The notes beneath the pieces were generated by a model, which saw only the letters and a list, made by a program, of their open reading frames with translations, searched no databases and was not told the origin of the DNA. DNA of 60,547 nt from DATGLE01 sp035294325 (lineage in GTDB: Bacteria > Chloroflexota > Ktedonobacteria > Ktedonobacterales > Ktedonobacteraceae): contig DATGLE010000045.1 of assembly GCA_035294325.1 (NCBI GenBank), positions 1 through 60,547 on the forward strand, in the 5' to 3' direction. Below, in pieces: positions 26,760 to 34,088 of this stretch (within the stretch, counting starts at the first letter, position 1; every line of letters begins with the position of its first letter). Both the position numbers and the translations under genes were made by a program.

Positions 26760-26909
26760 TGCTCGCACCTGCGGCGCTCGCCGGATGTTCTGTGCTGGTC
26801 TGTGAGACATGCGCTTCGCGCATGTCTCACAGACCAGCACAGAACATCCCTGGCGCGGCTCTGCCGCGCGCAGGCCAGGCGAATGAGAGCACCGGGGATC
26901 AGGCTCTCT
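26760..26909. repeat. Composite triple-hairpin element, copy c (reverse orientation)
   Basis: B' arm GCTCGCACCTGCGGCGCTCG, perfect 67-bp palindrome at 26783-26849 with apex ACATGCGC-TTC-GCGCATGT, then A' arm ending CTCTCT right at the stop codon of the MDR gene (26910-26912). Confidence 0.9.
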
Positions 26910-27860
26910 TTACGAATGGGTAAGGACGATTTTTCCTTGCGGTTCGCCGGATGCCAGCAGGCGGTGTGCGTCCGCGGCCTGCTCAACCGGCATCGTGCGT
27001 GCGATGAGCGGCTTGACGGTCCCATCGGCGATCATCTTCAGCAGGCGTTCCTCATTGGCCGGGGAGGTGCGCACTCCCGTACCACCGCCCGTCACCTGTA
27101 CACGTTTCAGGCGCCATACCTGCGTATCGACGTTCGTTTGCTGGCCGCCGAGATTGCCAATGAGAAAGATTCTCCCTTCGGGAGCGCAGGCATTGATACT
27201 GATTGGCAGCGTCGTGCTGACCAGCTCGATAACCAGGTTGACGCCGCCCTCGTTCTGGAGGACCTGCGCGACATCTTGCTGGCGATGGTTGATAACCAGG
27301 TTCGCGCCCAGATCGCGCAGTGTCGCGGCCCGCTCTTCAGAACTCGCCGTTGTCGCAACCCAGGCGCCCGCGTGCCTGGCAAATTGAATGGCGAATGAGC
27401 CTACACCACTCGAACCAGCCCAGATTAACACACGCTCACCGGCCTGTAAATGCCCGAGATCAAATAAGCTCGCCCAGGCAGTGGAGGCCGCCAGCCCGGC
27501 GCTCGCCGCCTGCTCGAATGTGACGCCATCGGGAATGCGAGCCAGGTCGGAGGCTGGCACGGCTATCATGCTCGCGTAGCCCCCACCGCCCTTCGCTGCC
27601 GGTGCGCGTGCGGTCATGACGCGCTCCCCCGCGCGAAATCCGTGGGCATCCTGCACGACAACGCCCACCGCCTCCAGTCCAGGCGTGAAGGGCAGATTGG
27701 CAACCGGCCTGCTGCCGTCGCGCTGAAAAAGATCGAGGCGATTGACCGTCGTCGCTTTTACCGCGACCAGCACATCCTCTGGACCGGGAACAGGATCGGG
27801 CACTTCCCGAAGCTCTAAAACCTCTGGCCCGCCATAACGAGCAAATTGTACCGCTTTCAT
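26910..27860 (-). CDS. Zinc-independent MDR oxidoreductase (NADPH:quinone reductase-like)
   Basis: 316 aa medium-chain dehydrogenase/reductase. N-terminal GroES-like domain begins MKAVQFARYGGPEVLELREV, as in quinone reductases. The cofactor-binding Rossmann motif is WAGSSGVGSFAIQFARHAGA, followed by TTASSEERAATLRDLGANLV. The structural and catalytic zinc cysteines of alcohol dehydrogenases are absent, which supports the quinone oxidoreductase/enoyl reductase branch using NADPH. Its substrate is not evident. The stop codon touches the end of composite element c. Confidence 0.9.
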   Translation of the reverse strand: MKAVQFARYGGPEVLELREVPDPVPGPEDVLVAVKATTVNRLDLFQRDGSRPVANLPFTPGLEAVGVVVQDAHGFRAGERVMTARAPAAKGGGGYASMIAVPASDLARIPDGVTFEQAASAGLAASTAWASLFDLGHLQAGERVLIWAGSSGVGSFAIQFARHAGAWVATTASSEERAATLRDLGANLVINHRQQDVAQVLQNEGGVNLVIELVSTTLPISINACAPEGRIFLIGNLGGQQTNVDTQVWRLKRVQVTGGGTGVRTSPANEERLLKMIADGTVKPLIARTMPVEQAADAHRLLASGEPQGKIVLTHS

Positions 27861-27884
27861 ACGATGCTTCTCCTTTTCTTTTTT

Positions 27885-27990
27885 ATGATCTATTGTAGAA
27901 TGGAAAATGCGCGAAGCGCATTTTCCATTCTACAATAGATCATTAGTTCTTCGCACGGCGGCGCCGCGCGAATGCCTTCCGCTCTCATGC
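27885..27990. repeat. Composite element, copy d (B arm lost)
   Basis: Perfect 59-bp palindrome at 27885-27943 with apex AAATGCGC-GAA-GCGCATTT, then an A' arm (CACGGCGGCGCCGCGCGAATG). The arm runs into the TGA stop of the HAD gene. No clear B arm on the left. Confidence 0.82.
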
Positions 27991-28638
27991 ACCGTTCGCG
28001 ATATGCTGATCAAGCCATACATCGAAGTCGGCGACGCTGTTAAATGTCGCGAAAGGCTGTATAGTGGTGAGATGGTGGATTGTGGCTGTCTCGGACCAGC
28101 ACGCGCCGAGTGGCAGCACGCCAGCCGCCGCCGCCTCTTCCATGTCGCTTGCGGCATCGCCAACGTAAGCGGCACAGCGCGGCTCCATCCGCCATGCATC
28201 GAGAATCTTGCGCATCGCGGCAGCTTTGATGATGGCCTTCGTGTCACCCACTTCCACAATATCGAAGTAGCGCGCGAGGCCAAGATACTCAAGCGAGAAC
28301 AGCGCGCACTCCTCCCCTTTGCCGGTCACAACTGCCAGCGCAATGCCACGCTCATCGAGCTTGCGCAATATGTGTTCAATGCCATCAAAGGGAGCAGGGC
28401 ATTCCGTGTGCAGTTTTTTATAGATCTCGAGATAGCTTTGAAAGGCGTCCTGCCAGCGATCAGGGATGGTGCGCTGAAAGATGCCGGCCTCGGTGGTGCC
28501 GAAATGCGACATCACTTCGCTCGCGGTGCAGGTGCGCCCGGTATATTGCTCGAAAACGTGTTGGTAAGCTCTAATACAGAGGGGAATAGTATTTGCCAGT
28601 GTGCCATCAAAATCGAATAATATGCCTTTAATGTTCAT
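27985..28638 (-). CDS. HAD-family hydrolase (phosphoglycolate phosphatase-like)
   Basis: 217 aa. HAD motifs in order: motif I DFDGTLANT (nucleophile Asp near residue 9), motif II LAVVTGKG, a lysine in the VGDTKAIIKA region and motif IV YVGDAASDMEEAAAAG. A helical cap (about residues 17-85) lies between motifs I and II, so this is subclass I, typical of phosphoglycolate and related small phosphatases. Substrate is unknown. It lies between the MDR gene and etfA on the same strand. Confidence 0.9.
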   Translation of the reverse strand: MNIKGILFDFDGTLANTIPLCIRAYQHVFEQYTGRTCTASEVMSHFGTTEAGIFQRTIPDRWQDAFQSYLEIYKKLHTECPAPFDGIEHILRKLDERGIALAVVTGKGEECALFSLEYLGLARYFDIVEVGDTKAIIKAAAMRKILDAWRMEPRCAAYVGDAASDMEEAAAAGVLPLGACWSETATIHHLTTIQPFATFNSVADFDVWLDQHIANGA

Positions 28639-28689
28639 CCTGACTCCGTGATATCAATTCATGTTTAGTGATGTTCTTCCCTATGTAGG

Positions 28690-28791
28690 CGCGCGGCGAT
28701 GATGAGGTTTAACAGTCAAGATCGGCCATGCCACCCACCCAACACGGCGGAATTCATTCCCGATCCTGGTTGTTAATGTCCATCATCGCGC
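28690..28791. mobile_element. MITE-like element, copy 3 (short, no payload)
   Basis: About 100 bp. Left GCGATGATGAGGTTTAACAG then CAAGATCGG; right GATCCTGGTTGTTAATGTCC then ATCATCGCGC, an inverted pair of about 33 bp. Its right end encodes the last residues and TAA stop of etfA. Confidence 0.75.
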
Positions 28792-29804
28792 ACCTGGGCA
28801 TTCCTGATGATCTCGGCGGCCAGGGGCAGAACCTGATTGGCGTCACCGAGCAGGCCCAGGTCGGCCAGGGCAAAGATCGGAGCGCTGCGATCAGGGTTAA
28901 TGGCGATGATCGTCTGCGCCTCGCTCATGCCGCTGGTGTGCTGTGCCGCGCCCGAGATGCCGCAGGCGATGTAGAGCCGGGGGCGCACGGTTTTGCCCGT
29001 CGAGCCGATCTGGCGCGCGTGTTCGATCCAGCCGAGATCGGTAGCGACGCGCGTGGCCCCCACCGCCGCGCCCAGTTCGTGAGCGAACGTGGCAATTGTG
29101 GCGAAGCCTTCGCGCCCCACGCCGCGCCCGCCGGCGATGATGCGCTCGGCTGCTTCCAGCTCGACCTCCTCCGGCGAAGGTGCCTGCAATGCCACACGCC
29201 GTATGCGCTCCTGACCGCGGCCCTGCGCAATCTCTGGCGTCAGGCGTACCACCTCAGGGGATGCAGTTCCCTCCTTGCTCGGCTGCTTCCTGGCCGGTGC
29301 CCCTCGCACGCCGGGTATGAGCGTTGCCAGCGCCGTCCGCTCCCGCAGGGGAGTGTACGTCTGTGCGTAGGCGCGCCCTTCATAGAGTGAGCGCAGCGCT
29401 AAGAGAGCATCATCGTGCAGCGCGAGGCCCAGGCAACCGGAGACGAAGGGCAGTCGCAGTCGCGCGGCGAGGCGCGGCGCCCAATCGCGTCCATTGCGCG
29501 TGGCGCTGGTCACGACGAGGCGCGGCGCTCGCTGCCCGATGAGCCAGGCCAGCGCATCAACCCGGGCCGCCGTCGTGTAATGCGCCAGCGCCGGATGCTC
29601 CAGCAGGTAGAGCCGCTGCACCCCTGACGCCGCCAGCGCGTCCGTATCAGGCGGAGCGCTATCAGGAGCGGCCAGAAGAACGGCGCAGAGCCTGGCCGGC
29701 TCTGGCTGGCTCCGCGCAATGTCCGCTACTTCGTTCAGCAGTTCATCGCTCTGCTCGTGTACCGCCGTCGCGTCCTGTTCCAGCACGGCCCAGAGTTCAT
29801 TCAT
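28773..29804 (-). CDS. etfA: Electron transfer flavoprotein alpha subunit (FixB/EtfA-like)
   Basis: 343 aa. The C-terminal FAD-binding domain is clear: ERIIAGGRGVGREGF, GATRVATDLGWIEHARQIGS, TGKTVRPRLYIACGISGA, HTSGM, IIAINPDRSAPIFALADLGL and LGD. The N-terminal domain forms the heterodimer core with EtfB. It should receive electrons from partner dehydrogenases and deliver them to FixC/FixX and quinone. It is separated from its partner gene etfB by six other genes, which is unusual. The last residues (DDGH) and stop lie in the terminus of a MITE-like repeat, so the native C-terminus was probably altered by that insertion. Confidence 0.92.
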   Translation of the reverse strand: MNELWAVLEQDATAVHEQSDELLNEVADIARSQPEPARLCAVLLAAPDSAPPDTDALAASGVQRLYLLEHPALAHYTTAARVDALAWLIGQRAPRLVVTSATRNGRDWAPRLAARLRLPFVSGCLGLALHDDALLALRSLYEGRAYAQTYTPLRERTALATLIPGVRGAPARKQPSKEGTASPEVVRLTPEIAQGRGQERIRRVALQAPSPEEVELEAAERIIAGGRGVGREGFATIATFAHELGAAVGATRVATDLGWIEHARQIGSTGKTVRPRLYIACGISGAAQHTSGMSEAQTIIAINPDRSAPIFALADLGLLGDANQVLPLAAEIIRNAQVRDDGH

Positions 29805-29860
29805 ACTGCATCTTCCTTACACATAGTCACAGTAATCATATCACAGCAAAAATCAGAGAG

Positions 29861-29911
29861 TATGCAGGAGATGATGTGGCTGCACGGCGCAGCCACATCA
29901 TCTCCTGCATA
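29861..29911. repeat. Palindrome e between divergent genes
   Basis: Perfect arms of about 23 nt (TATGCAGGAGATGATGTGGC with complement) around a short loop. No A or B arms are visible. It lies between two diverging genes, so it is not a terminator for either. Confidence 0.85.
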
Positions 29912-29922
29912 GAAAAAACCTC

Positions 29923-29951
29923 TTGAAATTAGAACAAATGTTTTATATAAT
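29923..29951 (+). promoter_or_regulatory. Sigma-70-type promoter of the VOC gene
   Basis: TTGAAA (29923-29928), 17 bp, TATAAT (29946-29951): five of six and six of six consensus matches. Expected start about 55 nt before the ATG. Confidence 0.85.
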
Positions 29952-30013
29952 GTAGCTGTGCCAGAAAGAATAACATCGTAGCACCTTTCCTTGTTTTATG
30001 GAGCCGGAACGCA

Positions 30014-30460
30014 ATGAAGCTCGTCACACAACTGACTTTGATCTCTGTCCTGGTGCAAGATCAAGATGAGGCGCTGCATTTCTACAGCGAAAAACTCGGC
30101 CTTGAGAAGCGTACAGATACGATTTTTGGCCCCGGGTTACGTTTACTTACCGTGGCGCTGCCTGGTCAGCAGAGGCCGGAAATTGCCCTGGCAAAGCCCG
30201 ATGCTGCGCGGCATGGTGAGCAGGGCATCGGAGAGGTTAAGGAGCGCGCCGGGCGGCGGCCGCCATGGATATTCAGTACCGAGGATTGTCATAAGACGTA
30301 TGAAATCCTGCGCGCACGCGGCGTCAAGTTTGTGAGTGAGCCGACGCAGCGCCTGTATGGTATTGAGGCGGTCTTTGAGGATCCCTACGGTAACGCCTTC
30401 GCCCTGGTGGAAGCATCGCCGGAGAGCTATTCGCTGCTGCTGGCCCGCAGCGCGGCCTGA
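30014..30460 (+). CDS. VOC-family (glyoxalase/bleomycin-resistance fold) protein
   Basis: 148 aa made of two beta-alpha-beta-beta-beta units. First unit LTLISVLVQDQDEALHFYSE then KLGLEKRTD; second unit TEDCHKTYEILRARGVKFVS ending FEDPYGNAFALVEASPESY. The terminal DPYGNxFxLVE is the family hallmark and carries a likely metal-ligand Glu. Members are dioxygenases, isomerases, glyoxalases or drug-binding proteins; which one cannot be told. It has a strong promoter. Next gene downstream is an AraC-type regulator, beyond composite element f. Confidence 0.88.
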   Translation: MKLVTQLTLISVLVQDQDEALHFYSEKLGLEKRTDTIFGPGLRLLTVALPGQQRPEIALAKPDAARHGEQGIGEVKERAGRRPPWIFSTEDCHKTYEILRARGVKFVSEPTQRLYGIEAVFEDPYGNAFALVEASPESYSLLLARSAA

Positions 30461-30475
30461 TGCGCACGCGTCTCC

Positions 30476-30623
30476 TGCTCGCACCTGCGGCGCTCGCCTT
30501 ATGGTTCAGTGTGGTGTAAGACAGTCGCTTCGCGGCTGCCTTACACCACACTGACATCCCTGACGCGGCGCAGCCACGTGAATGCCCGGCGAGAGAAAAG
30601 GAGGATGCTGAGTATCAGACACG
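30476..30623. repeat. Composite triple-hairpin element, copy f (reverse orientation)
   Basis: B' arm CTCGCACCTGCGGCGCTCGC, palindrome at 30506-30554 with two imperfect pairs near the apex, then A' arm and the conserved outer part whose reverse complement begins GTGTCTGATACTCAGCATCC. Confidence 0.85.
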
Positions 30624-30726
30624 CTTCAATGACTGAGGCCGGGATGCCGTAACAGGGATGGAGATGGCCCGTAGTGGAAATATCAGGGCATCGGCCTGAA
30701 AGAACAGAAGTAAGGATGGCATACGT

Positions 30727-31551
30727 ATGTTGCAAACAGAGGCGTGGCAATCAGAGGTTGAGAATTATCATGTAAGCACGCGAATGTCGCACCTGGCGGC
30801 GGTAGAGCGGGTTATCCGGACGATGCAGGAGCGTATTCAGGAGGCGCTTACCCTGGAAGACATGGCCGATATCGCCTGCCTGAGTCCCTACTATTTCTGC
30901 CGCGTGTTCCATCAGATCGTCGGCATCCCGCCCGGCGAATTTCTGGCTTCCCTGCGTTTGAATGCGGCGAAGCGGCTGCTGCTGACAACCTCGTTGAACG
31001 TGACCGATATCTGCTTCGAAGTCGGCTACATTGGCGTTGGCTCGTTTACAACGCGCTTCACGCAGCAGGTCGGCGTGCCTCCTCGTCTCCTGCGCCACCT
31101 CGTCAACAACGCTGGCATGCCTCCGCTGATCTTCCCGTCGGAATGTAGCAGCGATCAATTGTGTGTGACTTCCAGCATACACGGAGTGAGCGGGCGCATT
31201 CGCATCGCGGAACCCTTCGAGGGTATCATCTTTATCGGTCTCTTCGCCCGGCGTATCCCGCAGGGACGGCCTGTGCGCTGCACCAGGCTCACCGAACCGG
31301 GCGATTTTTATATAGACATGGTTCCCGACGGCTGCTATTACCTGCTATCGGCGGCCTTCCCGGCATCGCGGGATCCCAGGGTGTACCTGCTGCCCGATGA
31401 GACGCTGAAGGTGGGAGGATACGGTCCCCTGCTCGTGCGGAATGGGGTGGCGAGCGAGCCTGTAGAGATCGAGCTGCGCCCTCACTGCCTGACCGATCCG
31501 CCGATCCTTGCCGCGCTGCCGTTTCTCCCGGCCAGCGGCCAGCAGGCGTAG
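30727..31551 (+). CDS. AraC-family regulator with N-terminal DNA-binding domain
   Basis: 274 aa. The double helix-turn-helix is near the N-terminus (about 25-125): ALTLEDMADIACLSPYYFCR with VFHQIVGIPPGEFLASLRLN, then ICFEVGYIGVGSFTTRFTQQ with VGVPP. The C-terminal half (about 140-270) is a beta-rich domain of unknown role starting near SSIHGVSGRIRIAEPFEGII; it may bind an effector. Having the HTH first and the sensor last is the reverse of classical AraC. Possible targets are the neighbouring VOC gene or the oxidoreductase genes, but no binding site was recognised. Confidence 0.87.
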   Translation: MLQTEAWQSEVENYHVSTRMSHLAAVERVIRTMQERIQEALTLEDMADIACLSPYYFCRVFHQIVGIPPGEFLASLRLNAAKRLLLTTSLNVTDICFEVGYIGVGSFTTRFTQQVGVPPRLLRHLVNNAGMPPLIFPSECSSDQLCVTSSIHGVSGRIRIAEPFEGIIFIGLFARRIPQGRPVRCTRLTEPGDFYIDMVPDGCYYLLSAAFPASRDPRVYLLPDETLKVGGYGPLLVRNGVASEPVEIELRPHCLTDPPILAALPFLPASGQQA

Positions 31552-31589
31552 CCTGCTGATGCCCGGCGCTACTGCTCAGGATAAGAAGT

Positions 31590-31880
31590 TCACCAATGTA
31601 CCACCAGTTCGCGCAGCGCCCGGATATCATCCTCGCCGGGCCAGAGGCTTTGCATGATCTCGTAGGCGAGCAGGGCTTCACGATAACGCTGCTCGCTGTG
31701 CAGCGCCCGCGCCCCGTTGATACCCTCCGTCCACAGCCGCAGCGAAAAGTCTTTGTCCTTCTTTGCCTGCTTGAGCGAGGTCAGTGCCATATTGTTAATG
31801 ACCTCAACGCGTGAGCGCTCCGGCATGGGTTGCTTTGCCGTGAGCCGATCTATGTCAATAAGCTGCTCCAGGAGCGTCAT
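31590..31880 (-). CDS. TPR-like fragment, possible remnant
   Basis: 96 aa starting at ATG 31880. It is helical and repeat-like: TLLEQLIDIDRL near the start and RYREALLAYEIMQSLWPGED near the end resemble tetratricopeptide helices. The frame just upstream of the ATG still reads like a TPR helix (FHEQGDYGQA) until an in-frame TGA that overlaps the end of the preceding oxidoreductase gene. This suggests the 3' remnant of a longer gene or a truncated gene. It may still be translated because it follows the oxidoreductase by 44 bp. No function assigned. Confidence 0.5.
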   Translation of the reverse strand: MTLLEQLIDIDRLTAKQPMPERSRVEVINNMALTSLKQAKKDKDFSLRLWTEGINGARALHSEQRYREALLAYEIMQSLWPGEDDIRALRELVVHW

Positions 31881-31924
31881 CGCCTGCCCGTAATCTCCCT
31901 GCTCATGGAAGCCATCTCAGAAGC

Positions 31925-33895
31925 TCAAAAAACCAGCGCCCGCGCCGTTCGTTCGCCATCGAGAATAGCATGCTCGACGCGGCGTGGCGCCAGGCAGTCG
32001 CCGGCGCGGTAGAGCTGGCGCACCTTGCCCTGCAATTGATGGTAGAGCGCATCGTTGGCTGTCTGGGGCGTTGCCAGCACAGCGAGCGCGAGACCTTCGA
32101 TCTGGCGCGGCTGGCCGGTATAATTGTTGATGATCGTCGCGCCGCCAGGGCTGAGGCCCGCCAGGAAGTGATCGGGCGTCAGGCGCATGTGGTGGGCGAG
32201 GGCGCGGCGATACCACAGCTCGATATCGAGCGTAACGCTCAGGTCGCCGCCGGCGTAGAATTGCGGCGTCACCACCTCAACGGCGCAGCCCTTTTCCGCC
32301 AGCAGTTCGGCCACACTCGTCGCCTGGTGGAAGCCGATCTGATCGTAGACGAGGACATTTTCGCCGGGATTGGCGCTCTTCTCGCCCTGGAGCACCTGCC
32401 AGACCGTCGCGATGTGGGGCAGGTCGGCGCCTGGCAGCGGCGGCAGCGCCGGGAGCGAGCCGGTAGCGATAATCACCGCGTCGGGCCGTTCGCGCTCGAT
32501 CATCTCCGCCGTCACCTCGGTATCGACATACGTCTCAACGCCGGCCTCCAGTATCTCGCGTTGCAGGTTGCGCGAGGCGTCGCCGAACTCCACGCGCCCG
32601 GGCACACGCACGATCAGGTTGACCTGGCCGCCCAGTTCGCGTTGTCGCTCATAGAGTCTGACGCGAAAACCGCGCTGCGCCGCGACTCTGGCTGCCTGCA
32701 TGCCCGCCGGGCCGCCGCCAACCACCATTACCAGCGGGCGCGGGCGGGTGTGAGGTTCGGGAATGATGGTTGGGAAGCGCTGCTCGTTGCCGGTTGCCGG
32801 TGTCTGGATGCAGCCCAGACTGAGGTTGAGACCCATGCGCCCGATGCAGTATTGGTTGCAGGAGATGCAGAGCCGGATAGTTTCGCTGCGCCCCTCGCGC
32901 GCCTTGCGTGCGAAGGCCGGATCGCAGATCTGGCCGCGCACAACATCGACCATATCGGCCAGCCCCTCGCGCAGAATACGCTCGGCCTGCACCGGATCTT
33001 TGATGCGCCCCGTGCAGAAGACGGGAAGGCTGACCTTCTCGCGGATGCCGGCTGAGACGAAAAGCTGGTAGCCGGGCGGGGTGTGCATCGAGCCTTCGAC
33101 CATGTAGAGATTATGAAATTCGCCGATGCTGGTATTGATAAAATCGAGCTGGCCCGTCGCCTCAAGCCGCGTGGCGATCTCGCATACGTCGTCGAGCGTC
33201 AGGCCCGACGGGATCAGTTCGTCGCCGCACAGCCTGATGCCCAGCGTGAAATCGCGTCCGACCTCGGCGCGAACGGCCTGGATCACTTCAAAGGCGAAGC
33301 GCATGCGATTTTCAAGCGAGCCGCCGTAGGCATCGTCGCGCCGGTTGTAGTAGGGCGAGAAGAACTGGCGGATCAGGGAACTGTGTGAGGATTGCAGTTC
33401 CGCGCCGTCGAAGCCACCCTCGCGCACATGCCGCGCCACCAGGGCGTAGCCGCGCACAATCTCGGCTATCTCTTCCGGCTCGGCCTCCTTGCACATCTCT
33501 CGGTGAATGGGATCGACCAGCGGCGACGGGCCGATGACGGGGCGGCGCGAGTAGATGCTGCTGGCCTGCATGCCGTTATGGTTAATCTGGGCGAAGATAC
33601 GCGTTCCGTGCTCGTGTACGCTGCGTGTCAGACGCCGGTAGGCAGGAATAACGTGGGGATCGAAGCCGTGAATGAGCTTCTGATAGGCCCAGTCGCTGGG
33701 ATGTACCGACTGCTCCTCGGTGATGATGAGACCGCAGCCGCCTTTCGCGCGCTCGGTATAGTAGGCGATAAGGCGCGGCCCGGGCAGGTTATCCTCGGCC
33801 AGATTCGTCAGGTGGGCGGCGAAGACAATACGATTGGGAATGACCGTGCTCCCGACGCGCAGCGGCGTAAATAGAAATTGGTACTGGCCTGCCAT
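31925..33895 (-). CDS. FMN/FAD/4Fe-4S old-yellow-enzyme family oxidoreductase, copy 1
   Basis: 656 aa, architecture of 2,4-dienoyl-CoA reductase (FadH) and trimethylamine dehydrogenase. N-terminal TIM barrel with FMN (LFTPLRVGSTVIPNRIVFAA at the start, FAQINHNGMQAS, SSHSSLIRQFFSPYYNRRDD, YGGSLENRMRF). Cluster cysteines in CISCNQYCIGRMGLNLSLGC. C-terminal FAD/NAD domain with MVVGGGPAGMQAARVAAQRG. The cluster region followed by IQTPATGNE is closer to the trimethylamine dehydrogenase side than to FadH, judged by eye. Members that use ETF as acceptor are known, and ETF genes lie nearby. The substrate is unknown. It is a diverged paralogue of the gene upstream. Confidence 0.88.
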   Translation of the reverse strand: MAGQYQFLFTPLRVGSTVIPNRIVFAAHLTNLAEDNLPGPRLIAYYTERAKGGCGLIITEEQSVHPSDWAYQKLIHGFDPHVIPAYRRLTRSVHEHGTRIFAQINHNGMQASSIYSRRPVIGPSPLVDPIHREMCKEAEPEEIAEIVRGYALVARHVREGGFDGAELQSSHSSLIRQFFSPYYNRRDDAYGGSLENRMRFAFEVIQAVRAEVGRDFTLGIRLCGDELIPSGLTLDDVCEIATRLEATGQLDFINTSIGEFHNLYMVEGSMHTPPGYQLFVSAGIREKVSLPVFCTGRIKDPVQAERILREGLADMVDVVRGQICDPAFARKAREGRSETIRLCISCNQYCIGRMGLNLSLGCIQTPATGNEQRFPTIIPEPHTRPRPLVMVVGGGPAGMQAARVAAQRGFRVRLYERQRELGGQVNLIVRVPGRVEFGDASRNLQREILEAGVETYVDTEVTAEMIERERPDAVIIATGSLPALPPLPGADLPHIATVWQVLQGEKSANPGENVLVYDQIGFHQATSVAELLAEKGCAVEVVTPQFYAGGDLSVTLDIELWYRRALAHHMRLTPDHFLAGLSPGGATIINNYTGQPRQIEGLALAVLATPQTANDALYHQLQGKVRQLYRAGDCLAPRRVEHAILDGERTARALVF

Positions 33896-33910
33896 ACCTG
33901 CTCCTCGTTA

Positions 33911-34088
33911 TCTATGAAATTTATCCGCCAGGATCGATGATGGAACGTTTTCGTGGGCCGCCACCAGGGCGGCCCCTACGGTGGTTCGCGGGAGCGTTCG
34001 GGCTACCGTAGGGTCCGCCCTGGTGGCGGCCCATGCACTTCCACACCCGCATGGTTCTGTTACCGATTCTGGTTGTCGAACCCTATTA
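33911..34088. mobile_element. MITE-like element, copy 4 (GGCCGCC payload)
   Basis: Degenerate inverted termini (left ATGAAATTTATCCGCCAGGA; right CCGATTCTGGTTGTCGAACC then CTATTATACC). The payload is the inverted pair GGGCCGCCACCAGGGCGGCC / GTCCGCCCTGGTGGCGGCCC. The right end contains the TAA stop of oxidoreductase copy 2. Confidence 0.65.
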
